A stretch of DNA of 64,000 nucleotides from positions 682,001 through 746,000 of the forward strand of contig UWYS01000001.1 of NCBI GenBank assembly GCA_900291925.1. Direction: 5' to 3'. The stretch is from Thecaphora thlaspeos (taxonomy: Eukaryota > Basidiomycota > Ustilaginomycetes > Urocystidales > Glomosporiaceae). How positions within the stretch are numbered: the stretch's first letter is position 1; each line of letters starts with the position of its first letter. A program made the position numbers and the translations under genes. The notes under the pieces are model-generated. The model saw only the letters and a program-made list of their open reading frames with translations. It searched no databases and was not told where the DNA came from. Of this stretch, positions 1 through 11,600 are shown piece by piece.

Positions 1-892
1 CCGAGCCGCCATAAATTCCAGGCTCGAGCCTCAATACCATCAAGTCGATCGGTGCAGGTCCGGTACGGCTCTGTTCACTCTTCTCGCTCTCCCCCTTCGG
101 CCGACCTTTGCTAGGACCGTCGACTTCGCTCCAACCCCCCTTCCTCTTCGCCAGCTGCCCTCCTCGGCCATGGGTATGACGGCCCGAGATCATGGCGTCC
201 CGCCTACATTCCGCCCCCTTTTTTTTTCTTTTTCGGTTCATCCTCTAATTCGTTTGTGTCCCACGAGACTCCGATTCCAGCACCGAAAAAAAGCATTTTC
301 AGTCACCGTGAAACCCTTCTACTCACCCTCCGACCGCCTTAATCCTGTGAATCACTACCGGCCCTACCCATTCCCATCGCCTTCTATTACACTCTTTTTG
401 TTGCCTGAGAAGACATACGGTCGTTTCATCCAAGAGCCCCCAGATCCGAATGACTGATTGACCTGACGATGAGACGAGGGCAGTAGCCGCCGGCCGCCAA
501 CGCGATCCTACCCGCACGTGCTGACGGAGACGCGATGGACAAGAGAACGGCAGAGACGAGCCGCGAGAGAGGGACGGACGAGAGGGAGAGGCGAGAGGGA
601 AGGGGCGCTGTCGGTCGCCCCTCTTGCGGAGGACGTGCACTCGCGCGGCAAGGGGAGTGGGCGCCTGCTTCCCTGACACACCTCCACCCTTGCTTGTTTG
701 TCGCAGTAAAAATCTGGCCATCGAGCTGCTTCTCGACCAGACACATCACCTTCTGCTCCCATCAAGGAAGCTCGACGCGCACTTCTCCCCCTCTCTGCCA
801 TAGGCTGCACCATCACTTCCAAGACTGGCGTCACTGCATCGCCCGGTCACTCCACACGAGCATCTGCACCCACGTTCTCGACACGCGCAAGC
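1..892. other. Gene-free stretch upstream of the COA1-like gene
   Basis: No reading frame here has recognisable domain content, and those present on both strands are of low complexity. The last part presumably holds the promoter and 5' untranslated leader of the COA1-like gene that starts at 893. A poly-T run lies near 220-230. No RNA gene was recognised. Confidence 0.5.
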
Positions 893-2044
893 ATGGCTTC
901 GCTCTTCGCTGTCAGAGGTGCGATTTCACTCGAGAGGTCGACCCTTCAAAGGTCGCAAGGTGAGCTTTTAGCGTCGTAGCCCGGAAGGGCAATGTATTGT
1001 TGACCTTGTCGATGGCACTGACGCTGATAGATACCTCACCGCATCTGATTGTGCATACCAGCGCTTCCGCGAACACTGACGGGCAGCGCCGGTACGTCGA
1101 GGACCTTGTCCACTGCGGGCAGAATCGATCCCACGCGTCCGCAAGCAAGGGTGAAGGCGGAACTGCCCAACGTGCCTGTGAGTCTCTACGTCTCTTCTGG
1201 TCCTTGGTGGAGTAATCTCGCGCCAACGTCTTCGCGCATGCTCGCACGGAGTGATATCTCTGACCTGTTTCCTCGCCGTTTTGCTCTTGCTGGCCACGTT
1301 GCTGCCCTCGCTACCAGAACCGGAAGCCAGTCTTCATCCTCGCGGCACTCATTGCGATTGGATCGTGGTCGGCATTCGCATCGTTTGCGACGAATAAGGA
1401 GCGGTTGAGCTCTTCGGTCTTCAAGTCGGCGCTCATACAGCTCAAGGACTCGCCAGAGGTGCAGAGGGCGCTCGGGGATCCGATCATGCTGGTCCCGAGC
1501 ACCTTTGGCGATCCGTGGATTTCCGGGTCGGTGAGTCGATTGGAGAGGATTTGCGACTGGCGTCTAGAGGTGTTCTCGTGTCCAGAAGAGGCTTGGAAGA
1601 GAGTATTGCATAGGCTTGTAACGGTTGCTAACGCCTTTCCTCTTTTCGATGCGCTCGCCTTGCCGGTGCTGCGGCTGCTGTCGACAGGTCAACATGATGC
1701 AAGGACGGGTTGATATGAGCTTCAAGGTACAGGGATCTGAAGGTGAGTAGAGCAGGACCGACCACCGAAACAGGCGACCGAAGAGGACAGGAAGTCACCC
1801 GACCGCTGACTCGAGCTGACACCTATCCTCGTGCACCTTGCACACCGCGTGTCACCGCCTTCCTGCCGCTTCAGACAAGGGCACAGCCTACTTTACGTCC
1901 ATTCGACGAGACCAGACCAAGATGTTCGAGGTGATCCGATTCCTGGTGGTGACCGACGCCGGCGAGACGATCCCGCTGCTCTCGTCTTCGGGCGCGAGCC
2001 ACGACACTGACGCCGAGATTGAGAGCAACCTGGCTTCTACATGA
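893..2044 (+). CDS. COA1: COA1-like cytochrome c oxidase assembly factor, 206 aa, five exons
   Basis: Proposed exons are 893-959, 1062-1177, 1318-1530, 1688-1742 and 1875-2044. All introns are GT-AG and frame is kept throughout. The protein has an Arg/Ser/Thr-rich, acid-poor N-terminus like a mitochondrial presequence. It then has one hydrophobic helix at about residues 66-84, followed by a soluble domain. That domain has the features I associate with the Coa1/Tim21-like fold: a conserved region around LGDPI, a strand with GSV, and a region around KGTAYFTSIR. In yeast, Coa1 is an inner-membrane protein that helps Cox1 mature during complex IV assembly. The C-terminus is a short acidic/Ser tail. 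The assignment rests on motif memory and architecture. It could be another small single-pass mitochondrial assembly factor, but the layout and length fit Coa1 well. Confidence 0.72.
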
Positions 2045-2754
2045 CTGAGCCCGGCGACTCTGTAGATCGATGCTGTTGTAAAGGCGAAGAGTGGAGCAAG
2101 CAGAGGCTTGGCAGAGCATCATGATGCATCGTAAGGGGCCCGTCTGTGAAGCTTCACGATGAAGGCTCGACCCCAATCCGCCCGCCGCGCCCGATGAGGA
2201 GCAGCATCGGGGAGGAAGCTTGACTGAGGGAGACGACGCGCGGGTGTATGTGTGTATGTTGCTGCGTGTGGCTGAGCGGGCGGGCAGGAGAGGAGGGTCC
2301 ACTCTCTCTGTGACGCTGCTGTTGTGGCCGTTGCGCGCACGCCGAGGCTCGTCATCTTCGACCTTGGCTCGGCACCCACACTCCACACTCTTAGACTGCA
2401 CACACCACAACTTCTCGCCCTACCTTCTTCTCCTCTCTTGATTTCCTGCTCCCACACCGCCCTCATCGCATCACAGCACAGCACACGCACACAACCACCG
2501 AGATCCACGCCGACCTCGACCTTCGCTAAGACACAACGCTCTGGTCAGCAGGAGCCAGCCATCTCCCCTTGCCCCGGTGGCGACAGCAGAGGACGACGTT
2601 ATCCCGCTCTCACTTGGTCTGCTCGCTCAAAGCCTCATCCTCGCACCTTGCACCGGCAGGCCGCCCCTGCCTTTCCCCCGGAAGCGACGATAGGCAGAGA
2701 CTGATGCTACCACACACCGAGGCCTTCGTCCGCCTGCTCGCCTAATCGACCGCC
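2045..2754. other. Intergenic promoter and leader of the SSK1-like gene
   Basis: This stretch lies between two genes on the same strand. It has pyrimidine-rich patches (about 2400-2520) and short frames without domain content. I see no RNA gene and no repeat worth naming. It should contain the 3' end of the COA1-like transcript and the promoter and leader of the SSK1-like gene. Confidence 0.5.
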
Positions 2755-5700
2755 ATGTCGACTCTGCCTCAGGGATCCAACCCAGGGTCATCTTCCCACA
2801 ACGAGTCGTCCGATCTTACCTTCAGCTCCGACAGCATCGAAAGCGTCGGCAGGCCCCTGACGCAGGAGCAGCTCATACAGCTCCAGCAGGATCGCTCGAC
2901 CGGCTCGCATCACCTCGATCGAAAGGCGGCGTTTCAGTGGCCAACATCGCCGCTTCGCGCATCTTCTTCCCCGCAGCAGCCAACACCAGACGAGACGGAG
3001 GAGCTCGACCCGCGCAACGACGTCGAGCAGTCCGGCGAAGCAGTCGCCGAAGATGTAGAGCTGCAAGAGGCCGATGCCGACGCCAGCCTGGTCAGCCTGG
3101 TGAAAGAGCCGCAGCAGTCCCTTTTCGCTTCGCCTGACGCCATCAGCAAAGATGGCTTCGACCTCACCGCCGCGCCGCCCATGCTCCTGAATCCTTCCAA
3201 GCTGGCACGGGCGTGGTCGACCACGAATGCGCTGCGCTCCGGAGCAGCTGGGAGGCCCGACATGAAGCGGTCCTCGACCACCTGGACCCATCGTCCCGTC
3301 ACGCCGGAGAATGAGCCGAACATGTCGCACATCAGCTTTCTGCCGATGGCACTGGCACAGACGGTTCAGATCCCACTGAACCTGCTGCGCTCTCTGATAC
3401 CCCATCCGCTGCTCGACTCGCCAGCGCCCGAGTCGCTCAGCGCGAGCGCTATGCAGGTGCCCGTCGCCAGCCTTGGCGCCCTGCTGGAGGCGTGTCAGGC
3501 TCTCGACTGGATCAGCAAGCGGACACTCAACCTGATGGGCGATGCGACGGGTAGCACCATGCCTAGTGGGAAGGCCTCGTTTTCCGCCGGCGGTGCCTCC
3601 GCCAGGACGCCGTTCGATCCAACGTCCAACAGTCACGACTTTGATCTCTTCGATGTCATCCAGAAGGTGGCCGATCTGGTCGGCGGCATAGCGGCAGCAA
3701 AAGGCATCGACCTCGTCGTCGGCCTCCAACCGGAGATTTCGATCCCATCCGACCTTTCGTGCCTGGGCTCCATGCTGGAGTGCTCCGTCTGGTCCGAGCC
3801 AGAGGCACTCAAGTTCCTCTTCATGTCGGTGAGTGCGCGCCGGGGGTTGCAGATCGAACTTGCGGCGTGGCGAGACTGACCACTTTCACTCTCTCGCTTC
3901 TTACGACTCCCTCAACACGCAGTGTCTGGCCAACGTGATCCAGAGCGCCACCCCGCACTCGATGCTCGAGATCGACTTTGGCGTCCAGCGGCTGGCTAGA
4001 TCAGTTGTCAAACCCAACGGCCAGCCCGACGTGTCGCACCTGCGCTGCACAATTGGCTTCACGCTAACACCGCCCATGTCCGCAGACATCGAAGACGAAC
4101 AGCGGGACGCGCTAAAGGACGAGTTCATCGCGGCTCTGGTCGACAGCATCGGCGGGACCCTGCAGACGGAGTTCCGTTCCGCCATCCGCACGATGGGCCC
4201 GGACAAGGCGCCGCTGCGAGCGACGACCAGCCTACGCCACGAGATTTCAATCTCCATCGGCCAGGGCCAGGCGTCAGACGTGCTCAGCGGTCCTTCGCCG
4301 GAGAAGCGAGGCATCACTGCACCCACCACAAAGGACCTAGTCGACTTTGCATCGAAGCTCTCCGGCCAGAAGGTCGCCTTTCACGCCCAGCGCCACAGCC
4401 CATTTGCAGAACAGCTGACGAACCTGTTGACGAAGCTAGGGTGCCAGGTTTCCTACGTTGGCCTCAACACACAGAACGTCAGCTCGCCAGGGTCGAACGA
4501 CGATCTGCCCGGCCCGCAGGTCAAGACCGCGGTAGCACTTACCAACGGCCGCCCTGCGCTGGTCAGCTACACGAGCGACATCGGCGACATCGGCGGGGAG
4601 AGCCAAAGTGTCAACGCTAGCGCCTCGTCTACGGAGCCGGGCACCTCTCTGGCGGACGACACCGCTGTCCTGGACCCCGTCACGGGCGTTCCCGTCACCT
4701 TTGTCAACCGGATGCCGGTCGGGACACCCTCCACCTCGCAAGACGACGCAACCGGGGCTCGCGGCTCCGGCAGGGCTTCGCCGCAGTCCAACGGGCCTCC
4801 GGGAGCTCGTGTCGAGCCATTCAACTTCGTCATCATCGATGACGACATTGTGACACTTCAGGAGCTCCTTCGCCTGCGGTCCGCGGTCCCCATGCTCAGA
4901 TCGTCTCTCGACGCCAGTCGTCAGGCCAAGGGGCTGGGAGCTGACGGCTCTGGCCGACCGAGCCGGCCGACGTTGGACCACCGAACAAAGTCGAGCCCGC
5001 AGATCGAGCGGATAATGGGGCAGCATCTCGAGATGCTGCAGTCGCTCGGCGCGGTCGCAAATTCGATGGCCGAGAAGCAGGAAGAGGTGTCGCAGGTCAT
5101 CATCTTCTTCACCAGCCTCCGATCTTACCGGCTTGTGCGCGACACGGTCCAGCCGATCATCGACTCGGTGAGCTTCTCGGGCGGCGCGCCGCCGCCGGAG
5201 GTGATGGTGCTGCCTAAGCCGGCCGGTCTTCGACGAATTCTGACCGCCCTCTACGCAGCGGAGCACAAGCCTGTGGTCGATGCGCCGTTCCTGCCCATCG
5301 CGACGAGCCCCGTCTCGCCGTCAGTTGTGAGGGCGAGGTCATGGTGGGATTCGGAAAAGGGTGGCAACGGATCGCAGATGACGCTGACACAACGGCAGAG
5401 CAATCTGCGAAGCCCATCGGCATCGTGGTCTCCCTGGTCACCCGCAGCCTCCCTACGATCGGATGAGCTGGCACCGTTCCCCGACGCCCATCTCGCGGAT
5501 TCGCTGTCGGCGAACCTGGACCACGGGGCGCCTTGCATGGACGAGGGCGGCCGCAATTTGAGCCAGGACACGGCCATACCTGCGAACAAGCTCGGCCCGA
5601 GGATCGAGCTGGTGCACAAGGATCTGCTAGGCGTGACGAACGCTGCGCCTTCCGCAGGTGGCGCGGGGTCGCGGAGCACCAAGACAGAGGCGGACGGATC

Positions 5701-8191
5701 CCGTCTGGCTTCAACTTCGGCCTCAGCCTCTGTCTCGGGCCAGCCGTCGAATCCGTCGAACCACACGGCACGGTTCCACAAGGCCAGCACGCAGCACAGC
5801 CCTCTGCCGCCCGATGCGCTCGAATACTTCAGCGAGACGGCGGCCAAGATGGGCGGCAGCGGCGCGAGTGGCATGATGATCCAAAGCCCGGATGGGCGGC
5901 CCGCCGGCATCTTCTTCCAGCCGAAGTCGAGCAGCTCCGTCTCGTCCTACACACCTAACACGCCAGGCTTGTTTCGTCGGACAAATAGCACTACCATCGC
6001 GACCGGCGTCGGAGGAGGCGGGGGATCTTCGGGACAAGATGCCATCGGCGCCGCGGAGCAGAACTCGTCCGGTCGCAGCTCTGGCCAGAAGGAAGGCCTG
6101 TCTCGCTCAACGTCTCAGGGCCCGAGTGGACACGTCAGGCCGGGCACCGAGGCCGACGAAGCATCGGGAACTCACGGAAATCGACCCCGGGCCTCTAGCT
6201 CGCGCTCGTCGATGTCGACTGGCCTGTTGAACGCCTCGCAGTCGTCGGCTACCTCCTCGAGGTACCCGAATGGCAGCATCTTTGCCCCACAGGTCGGTAT
6301 CCAGAGCGTCCTCAGCGGCTCACAGCTTCCAATGGCGACTCCTCTGAGCAGCAGCTCTTCGATCGTCGTCCCAGGTAGCAACGGCCAAGCCAAAACACCC
6401 CGGACACCGACGCTGACGAAGGCGTCAACGGACACGGGCATGCTCCCGGAGCAGCCGCAGCAACCGGATAATGCCGCCAAGCCTCGCGCCGCGCCGAAGC
6501 AGACGAAGACGGCCTCGAGCAAAGGCCAGGGCGCGGCTAAGACTGGCACGACAAAGCGCGTTTCGGCGTCGCCGACGAAGAAAACAGCGGCAGGAGCGGC
6601 GGCGTCGTCGACGTTGACCTCGCCCTCTGCAGCCGGCACGCCACCTCGAAAGAAGGTTGTCAAGGCGGCCTCGTTGAAGAGCACCAACTCGCTAGCGACC
6701 GAGGTCGCGCAGGCCACGCCACCGACCACGCTCACGACGACATTGACCGATGCCAAGCAGTTCCAGCAGGGCTCGGCACCATCGTCGCCCGTCGTCGGGA
6801 CTAGTGCGACCGGCGGAGGACTTGCGCGTACGGCGACGAGCAAGCTCGCAGCTCGCCAAACGTTTGCCGCGGCCCCTTCGCCGTCGGACAGCAAGAAGCG
6901 GCCGAGCGCCCAGCCGCAGAGCGGCTTCATGATCGGCATGGGCTTCGCACCGACCGCGCGAAGGGGCACTGGTCCGAAGAAGGCGCCCGTCCGCGAGGCC
7001 GTCCTGCCGCCGATCAAGGTTTTGATCGTCGAAGGTATGTTGCAGGCCCGACTTTCCTCTATTGACTGTTGTGTTTACAAAGGTTTCCCCACTGACGCAG
7101 GCGATCGCTGCCTCCTCTCCTGCGCTTCGATGACCTACAGATAACCCTATCAACCAGAGAATTCTGTCCATGTTCATGAGCAGGCAAAAGATCAAGTACG
7201 ACGTGGCCAACAACGGACGAGAGGCGGTAGATAAGTGGCAGACAGGCGGTTTCCATCTCATCTTGGTGCGTTGCAAAGCCTGATGATGACCTGTGTCCGC
7301 CCTGCTGAAGCTCGCGGTACTGACGACGTCCGATCCTTCCTCTCTTTTCATTTCGCCCGCTCGCAGATGGACATCCAGCTCCCCGTGATGGACGGCATCG
7401 AAGCGACGAAAGAGATTCGCAAGCTGGAACGATCCACCAACATCGGCATCCTCCCCATCACGCCACCGGCCAGCAGCATCCACTCATCCTCGAACGCCTC
7501 GGCGTCGACAGGCACGTCGTCGCGCAGATCGCTCGTGCCTCCGTCCTTCAACCTCTCGCCCTTCCGCGCACAGGTGATCATCGTCGCTCTGACCGCCTCG
7601 GTCCTCTCGTCGGACCGAGTCGAGGCTCTAGCGGCGGGATGCAATGATTTCCTCAACAAGCCCGTCTCGCTGCCTTGGCTCAACCAGAAGATCCTGGAGT
7701 GGGGAAGCATGATGTACCTCATGTACTCTTGTCTCTCCGACGAAGGGCCAACGGCGGTCAACCAGAAGGACGCGGCGAGTAAGGTCCAGGTCCATCTTGG
7801 CTTCGGATACGGACCGGCAGAGAAGGCAAAGGCGTTGGCTAGTAACCTGCACATCGGAGCTGGTGGTATTGGGAAGAAGAAACCCATCATCGAGGCAGGA
7901 CCAACGGCGGACAAGATCGATCCCGGCGTGGTCAACGAGGAGACAAGTAAGGCTGCTGCCGTATCGGAAGCCGGACAAGGTCCAGCGGCGCCATCACCGA
8001 CAGTGGCGGCAGCTCCGAGCGTGACGATAGTACCATCGGCCGAGCAAGCGAAGTCGACAGAGGTGGAACGCGACGTACAACAACCGCTTGCCGAACCGCC
8101 GACCTCCCAGCCTGACGAAGCGGCCGAATCCACCATCAACACCAACACCCGAAGCGACGATCCGCAGGCGTCGACGGAGGGAACGACCTGA
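2755..8191 (+). CDS. SSK1: SSK1-type response regulator of the HOG stress pathway, 1711 aa, four exons
   Basis: Proposed exons are 2755-3828, 3923-7034, 7141-7265 and 7367-8191. The C-terminal receiver domain is split over the last three exons and reads VEDNPINQRIL across the second junction. The Asp pair follows Glu1395, the phospho-acceptor is Asp1439 (MDIQLPVMDG), the switch Thr is about residue 1513 (IIVALTA), and the conserved Lys is about 1535 (NKPVSL). A Ser-rich insertion of about 45 residues interrupts the receiver before the IIVALTA strand. Yeast Ssk1 has an insertion at the same place, which supports Ssk1 over Skn7 or Rim15. Family knowledge: unphosphorylated Ssk1 activates Ssk2-type MAPKKKs in osmotic and oxidative stress signalling, downstream of a histidine phosphorelay. 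The long N-terminal part is mostly Ser/Gly/Pro-rich and disordered, with more ordered segments at about residues 190-560. Length is much greater than the yeast protein (712 aa). Confidence 0.9.
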
Positions 8192-8629
8192 TCATACGTC
8201 CGACTCATGCACGTATGCACGACGAGACGCAGCATGAGGCCCAGCGTCTCCCCTTCTAGCGCATTTCAGAGAAATGCCGTCAACCATGCAACACCCGACT
8301 ACCTCTCCTCTCGCAATGGTTTTGGAACGCCGAAACCTGTGACTGGAGTATGGCTGGATGCTGCTCCCTTTCCCTGCCCTGTGGAAAAGGGGGGAAATGA
8401 GATGGTCAGCTTGTGGTGGAATTACGACAATCGACGAAAGACGGTGCGTGCATGTGACTAAGCAGGAGCAAAGCAACAAGCGAAGAGCAGGCAGGGCAAC
8501 GAGAGCGGAGTGGATGAGGGAGCAAGACTAACGAGGGTATGCAAAACTGAAGTCACGGTGGGGAAGAAATGAGGAGAGGACATGGTGAGAGAGATGGAGA
8601 GGCCTATAGCTGGGCGGCGTGGTGTCATG
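8192..8629. other. Convergent intergenic region
   Basis: This is the space between the ends of the SSK1-like gene and the large coiled-coil gene on the other strand. It should hold both 3' untranslated regions. No further gene, RNA or repeat was recognised. Confidence 0.55.
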
Positions 8630-11600
8630 TCAGACGTCGACTGACGTCGATGCATCGACCGCTTCCGCCTCCTTGGGAGACGGAGGGAAGACGGTGACTC
8701 CAGGTCGGTAGATGCTGATCGGCCTTTTGCTGGCCACCAGACCCGAGGCGCCATAGACACTGCTACGTTTGTATCCACCAGCAGAGTTGGGCGTTCCGAA
8801 CGACAACGACGTCGACGTCGGCGAGGATGTCGACGGACTGTGGTCGAGGGTAGCGAACGCGGCGGATCGAGGGCCCGCGACACCGAACGGATCGGCGTTG
8901 ACGACGGGCAGACTGAGCCGCTTCAACCGCACGGAAGAGAGGCTGCGTCGCTCTTCGGCCGGACTGGGAGGTTCGCTGTCGATGCCAAAGGACGCAGCAG
9001 GCGCCGCGGAAGAAGACATGGCGCCGAACCCAAACGTCCCGCCCGTCGCCAGGCTGAAGCCGGAGTTGCGTCGTCGCTCGCTCTGGAAGCCCGTCTGCGT
9101 CTTTCGCAGCTCTTCGCGCAGGATCTTGTAGGCGGTGCGGATCTGCGATTCGCGCGTACGCTGCTCCGACAGCTGGGCGCGCAGGCGTTTCAGTTCGGTC
9201 AGCGACGACGACGACGTCGAGGCCGTCTCGGAAGCGGCCGTCTCGGAGCCGGCGGGGATGCTGCTCGAGGCATCGTCCGACCACTCTGCAACGGCGCCGT
9301 CGGCGTTACTCAGCCGGGCTTGCACCAACTCGGCCTCTTTGCCCACCAAAGATCTCTTGAGGTCGGCGTTTTCTCTGCGCAGCTGGTCGAGAGCGGCCTC
9401 GACCTCGACCTCGGTCTTGGACGATGATGGCGTTGACTCTTTTTCCTGCTCTGCGGTCTTGATCCGCGACGTGTGCGAGGAACCAAGGATATCCTTGGTG
9501 CTGTCGTCGGAGTCTGCGGGGCTGTGGGAGTCGTCGTTCAGGCCATGGGAGAGACCGACGGTGCTGATCTCGCCGTGCTTTCCCGGGTCCGGCGAGGTGT
9601 TGCGACGCACCTGCTGGTTCCTCATCAACGCAAATGCGTCCGTCTGCAGCGCCGGCGGCTGGATACCAGCCTTGGCCAACGTCTCGCGTAGCAGGCCGAT
9701 CTCCGCCTCGAGCGCTCCCTTCTCCGTCCGTATCGCCTCGATAGTCTGCGCCTTCTCCCGAGCCGCTCGAAGCTGGCCATTGCTCTTCTCTCGCTTCGCC
9801 GCCTCTTCATGCTGGCCGTTGCGCGCCTTGAGCGCCTCGGCCTTCGCGGTGACGATCTCCTGATGAGCCCGGTCCAGCTCTTCATTGAATCGGATGGCGT
9901 TCGACCGGTGGACCTCGGATTCATGCCGCGCCTCGTCGAGGTCGCGGTGGAGGTTATCGATCTCGTCGAGGTACGAGCGGATCTCGACCTGGTGTGTGTC
10001 CATCACCTTGCCGATGATGACGCGCTGCTGCTCGAGAAGGTCGAGCAGCTTGCGAATCTCGACGGCGTTGCTGTCCAGGCGCTCGTTCATGCTGACGATG
10101 TACTCCGCTAGCCCCTGGCCGTTCTCGCCGAGGCCATACAGCGGGGTGAGTTTGCGCACCAGCTGCTCGAGCATGCGCTTCTCGGCGAGCAGTTGCTTGA
10201 AAGCGTAGGCGACCTCTGCCGGGCAGTGAATACGAAGGGGGTGTGAAGGAGGTGCATGAGTCAGTGACGATATCTGGCACGCAACTGCCCCTTCCCCGCC
10301 CGGGCCGCTGCACTGTAACGCAGACCGCACATCGAACCTAAGCCGTAACTCACCTCCAAAGGCATCGGTGAACCTCCCCTCTGTCCGCTTGGGGATCCGG
10401 GCTTTTGCCTCGTTGGACGCTGCTGCGAAGTCGGCCTTGTCCTGGACCATCTCGAGGCGCCGCGTACGCAGGCTGCCGAAGCTAGCTCGGCGTCCGACGC
10501 TGTCGCGCACGTTGAGCGCGCTGTCGGTCAGCCTCTCATGGCCGCCCTCGGTGGCTGCTCTTGCACCTTCGCCGGGCTCGCAGGTGGCAGAGCTGTCGAT
10601 GCTGGCGTTGGCGGCGTGGGCGCTGGAGGCGGACGCGGCGAACCGTTTCGTCCATGCCGACGGCGGAGCAGTGCTTTGGCGGACGGCGGCCGGGGCAAGG
10701 GGTGCTGGCTTGGCGGCAGGGCTGACAGGTTGCGATGAAGCGGTCTTGCTCTCGATCTGTGCCTTCAGACGCTGGACGGTGTTAAGGGGCGTTGATGTCG
10801 ATGGTGCCGACGACGGTGATAGTAGCGGTGATGGCAGAGTTGATGGCAGAGGCGATGCGGACGGTGCTGGAGCAAGAGCAAGAGGCGAGGCCGACTTGCT
10901 CTCTTGCGATGTGACTGCGACCGAGATCGAGCCCGTTGCACTCGTTCCGGCGGGACCGTCGCTGCTGCTGTTGACACGAAGTCCTCTTGCGTTGGGTCGA
11001 TATACCGCCATCCGGACCGCGGTCGACGGAACGCGCGTCAAGGTGGTGGCGACGGCGAGGAGTGCGTCGTTCTCGACGGTGCCGTCGCCCGAATCGACTG
11101 AGATCAGGCTCTCTCGGTCGCTCTGCATGGTAGGCGAAGCGGCGACAATGCCGGTGCTCTCATGCATCCGTCGAGTGACGTTCTGGAGGTCCTGGTACCG
11201 GCTCGTCTGGAACACGCTACTGTCATCAAGCTCTTCGGTCGATGATGAGTAGCCGACACCGCAGACCTGCATGTTGTGCGGCTCGGGACGTCGCGGATCG
11301 AGCAGGACCACGTCGCTGCGGGCGGCCGCTTGCTTCAGCTCTTCTTGCCCGCGCAAGGTCGCCGCCGCTACTGCTGCTGGCTTCTCGCTGCCTCGTCCCG
11401 CGCGGTGTTCTGACGAGATTGGTGGCGGAAACGTGAAGGCCTTGTCCGCCAGGGCTGTGCTTGGGCTAGCCACCACTTTCTGGAGGGAAGGTGACGGGGG
11501 AACAGGAGTCTTCGAGGCAGACCGCGGCAGGGTCGGCGTCGGCGGAGCTTCTGCCATCGCGCGGGCCAGATTGGCGGCGCTTGACTTGCGGCTCAGGACG

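Noticed and set aside
2788..3729. 313-codon minus-strand frame opposite SSK1 exon 1
   Set aside because: Biased Arg/Gly-rich composition and no domain. The plus strand is explained by a multi-exon response regulator.
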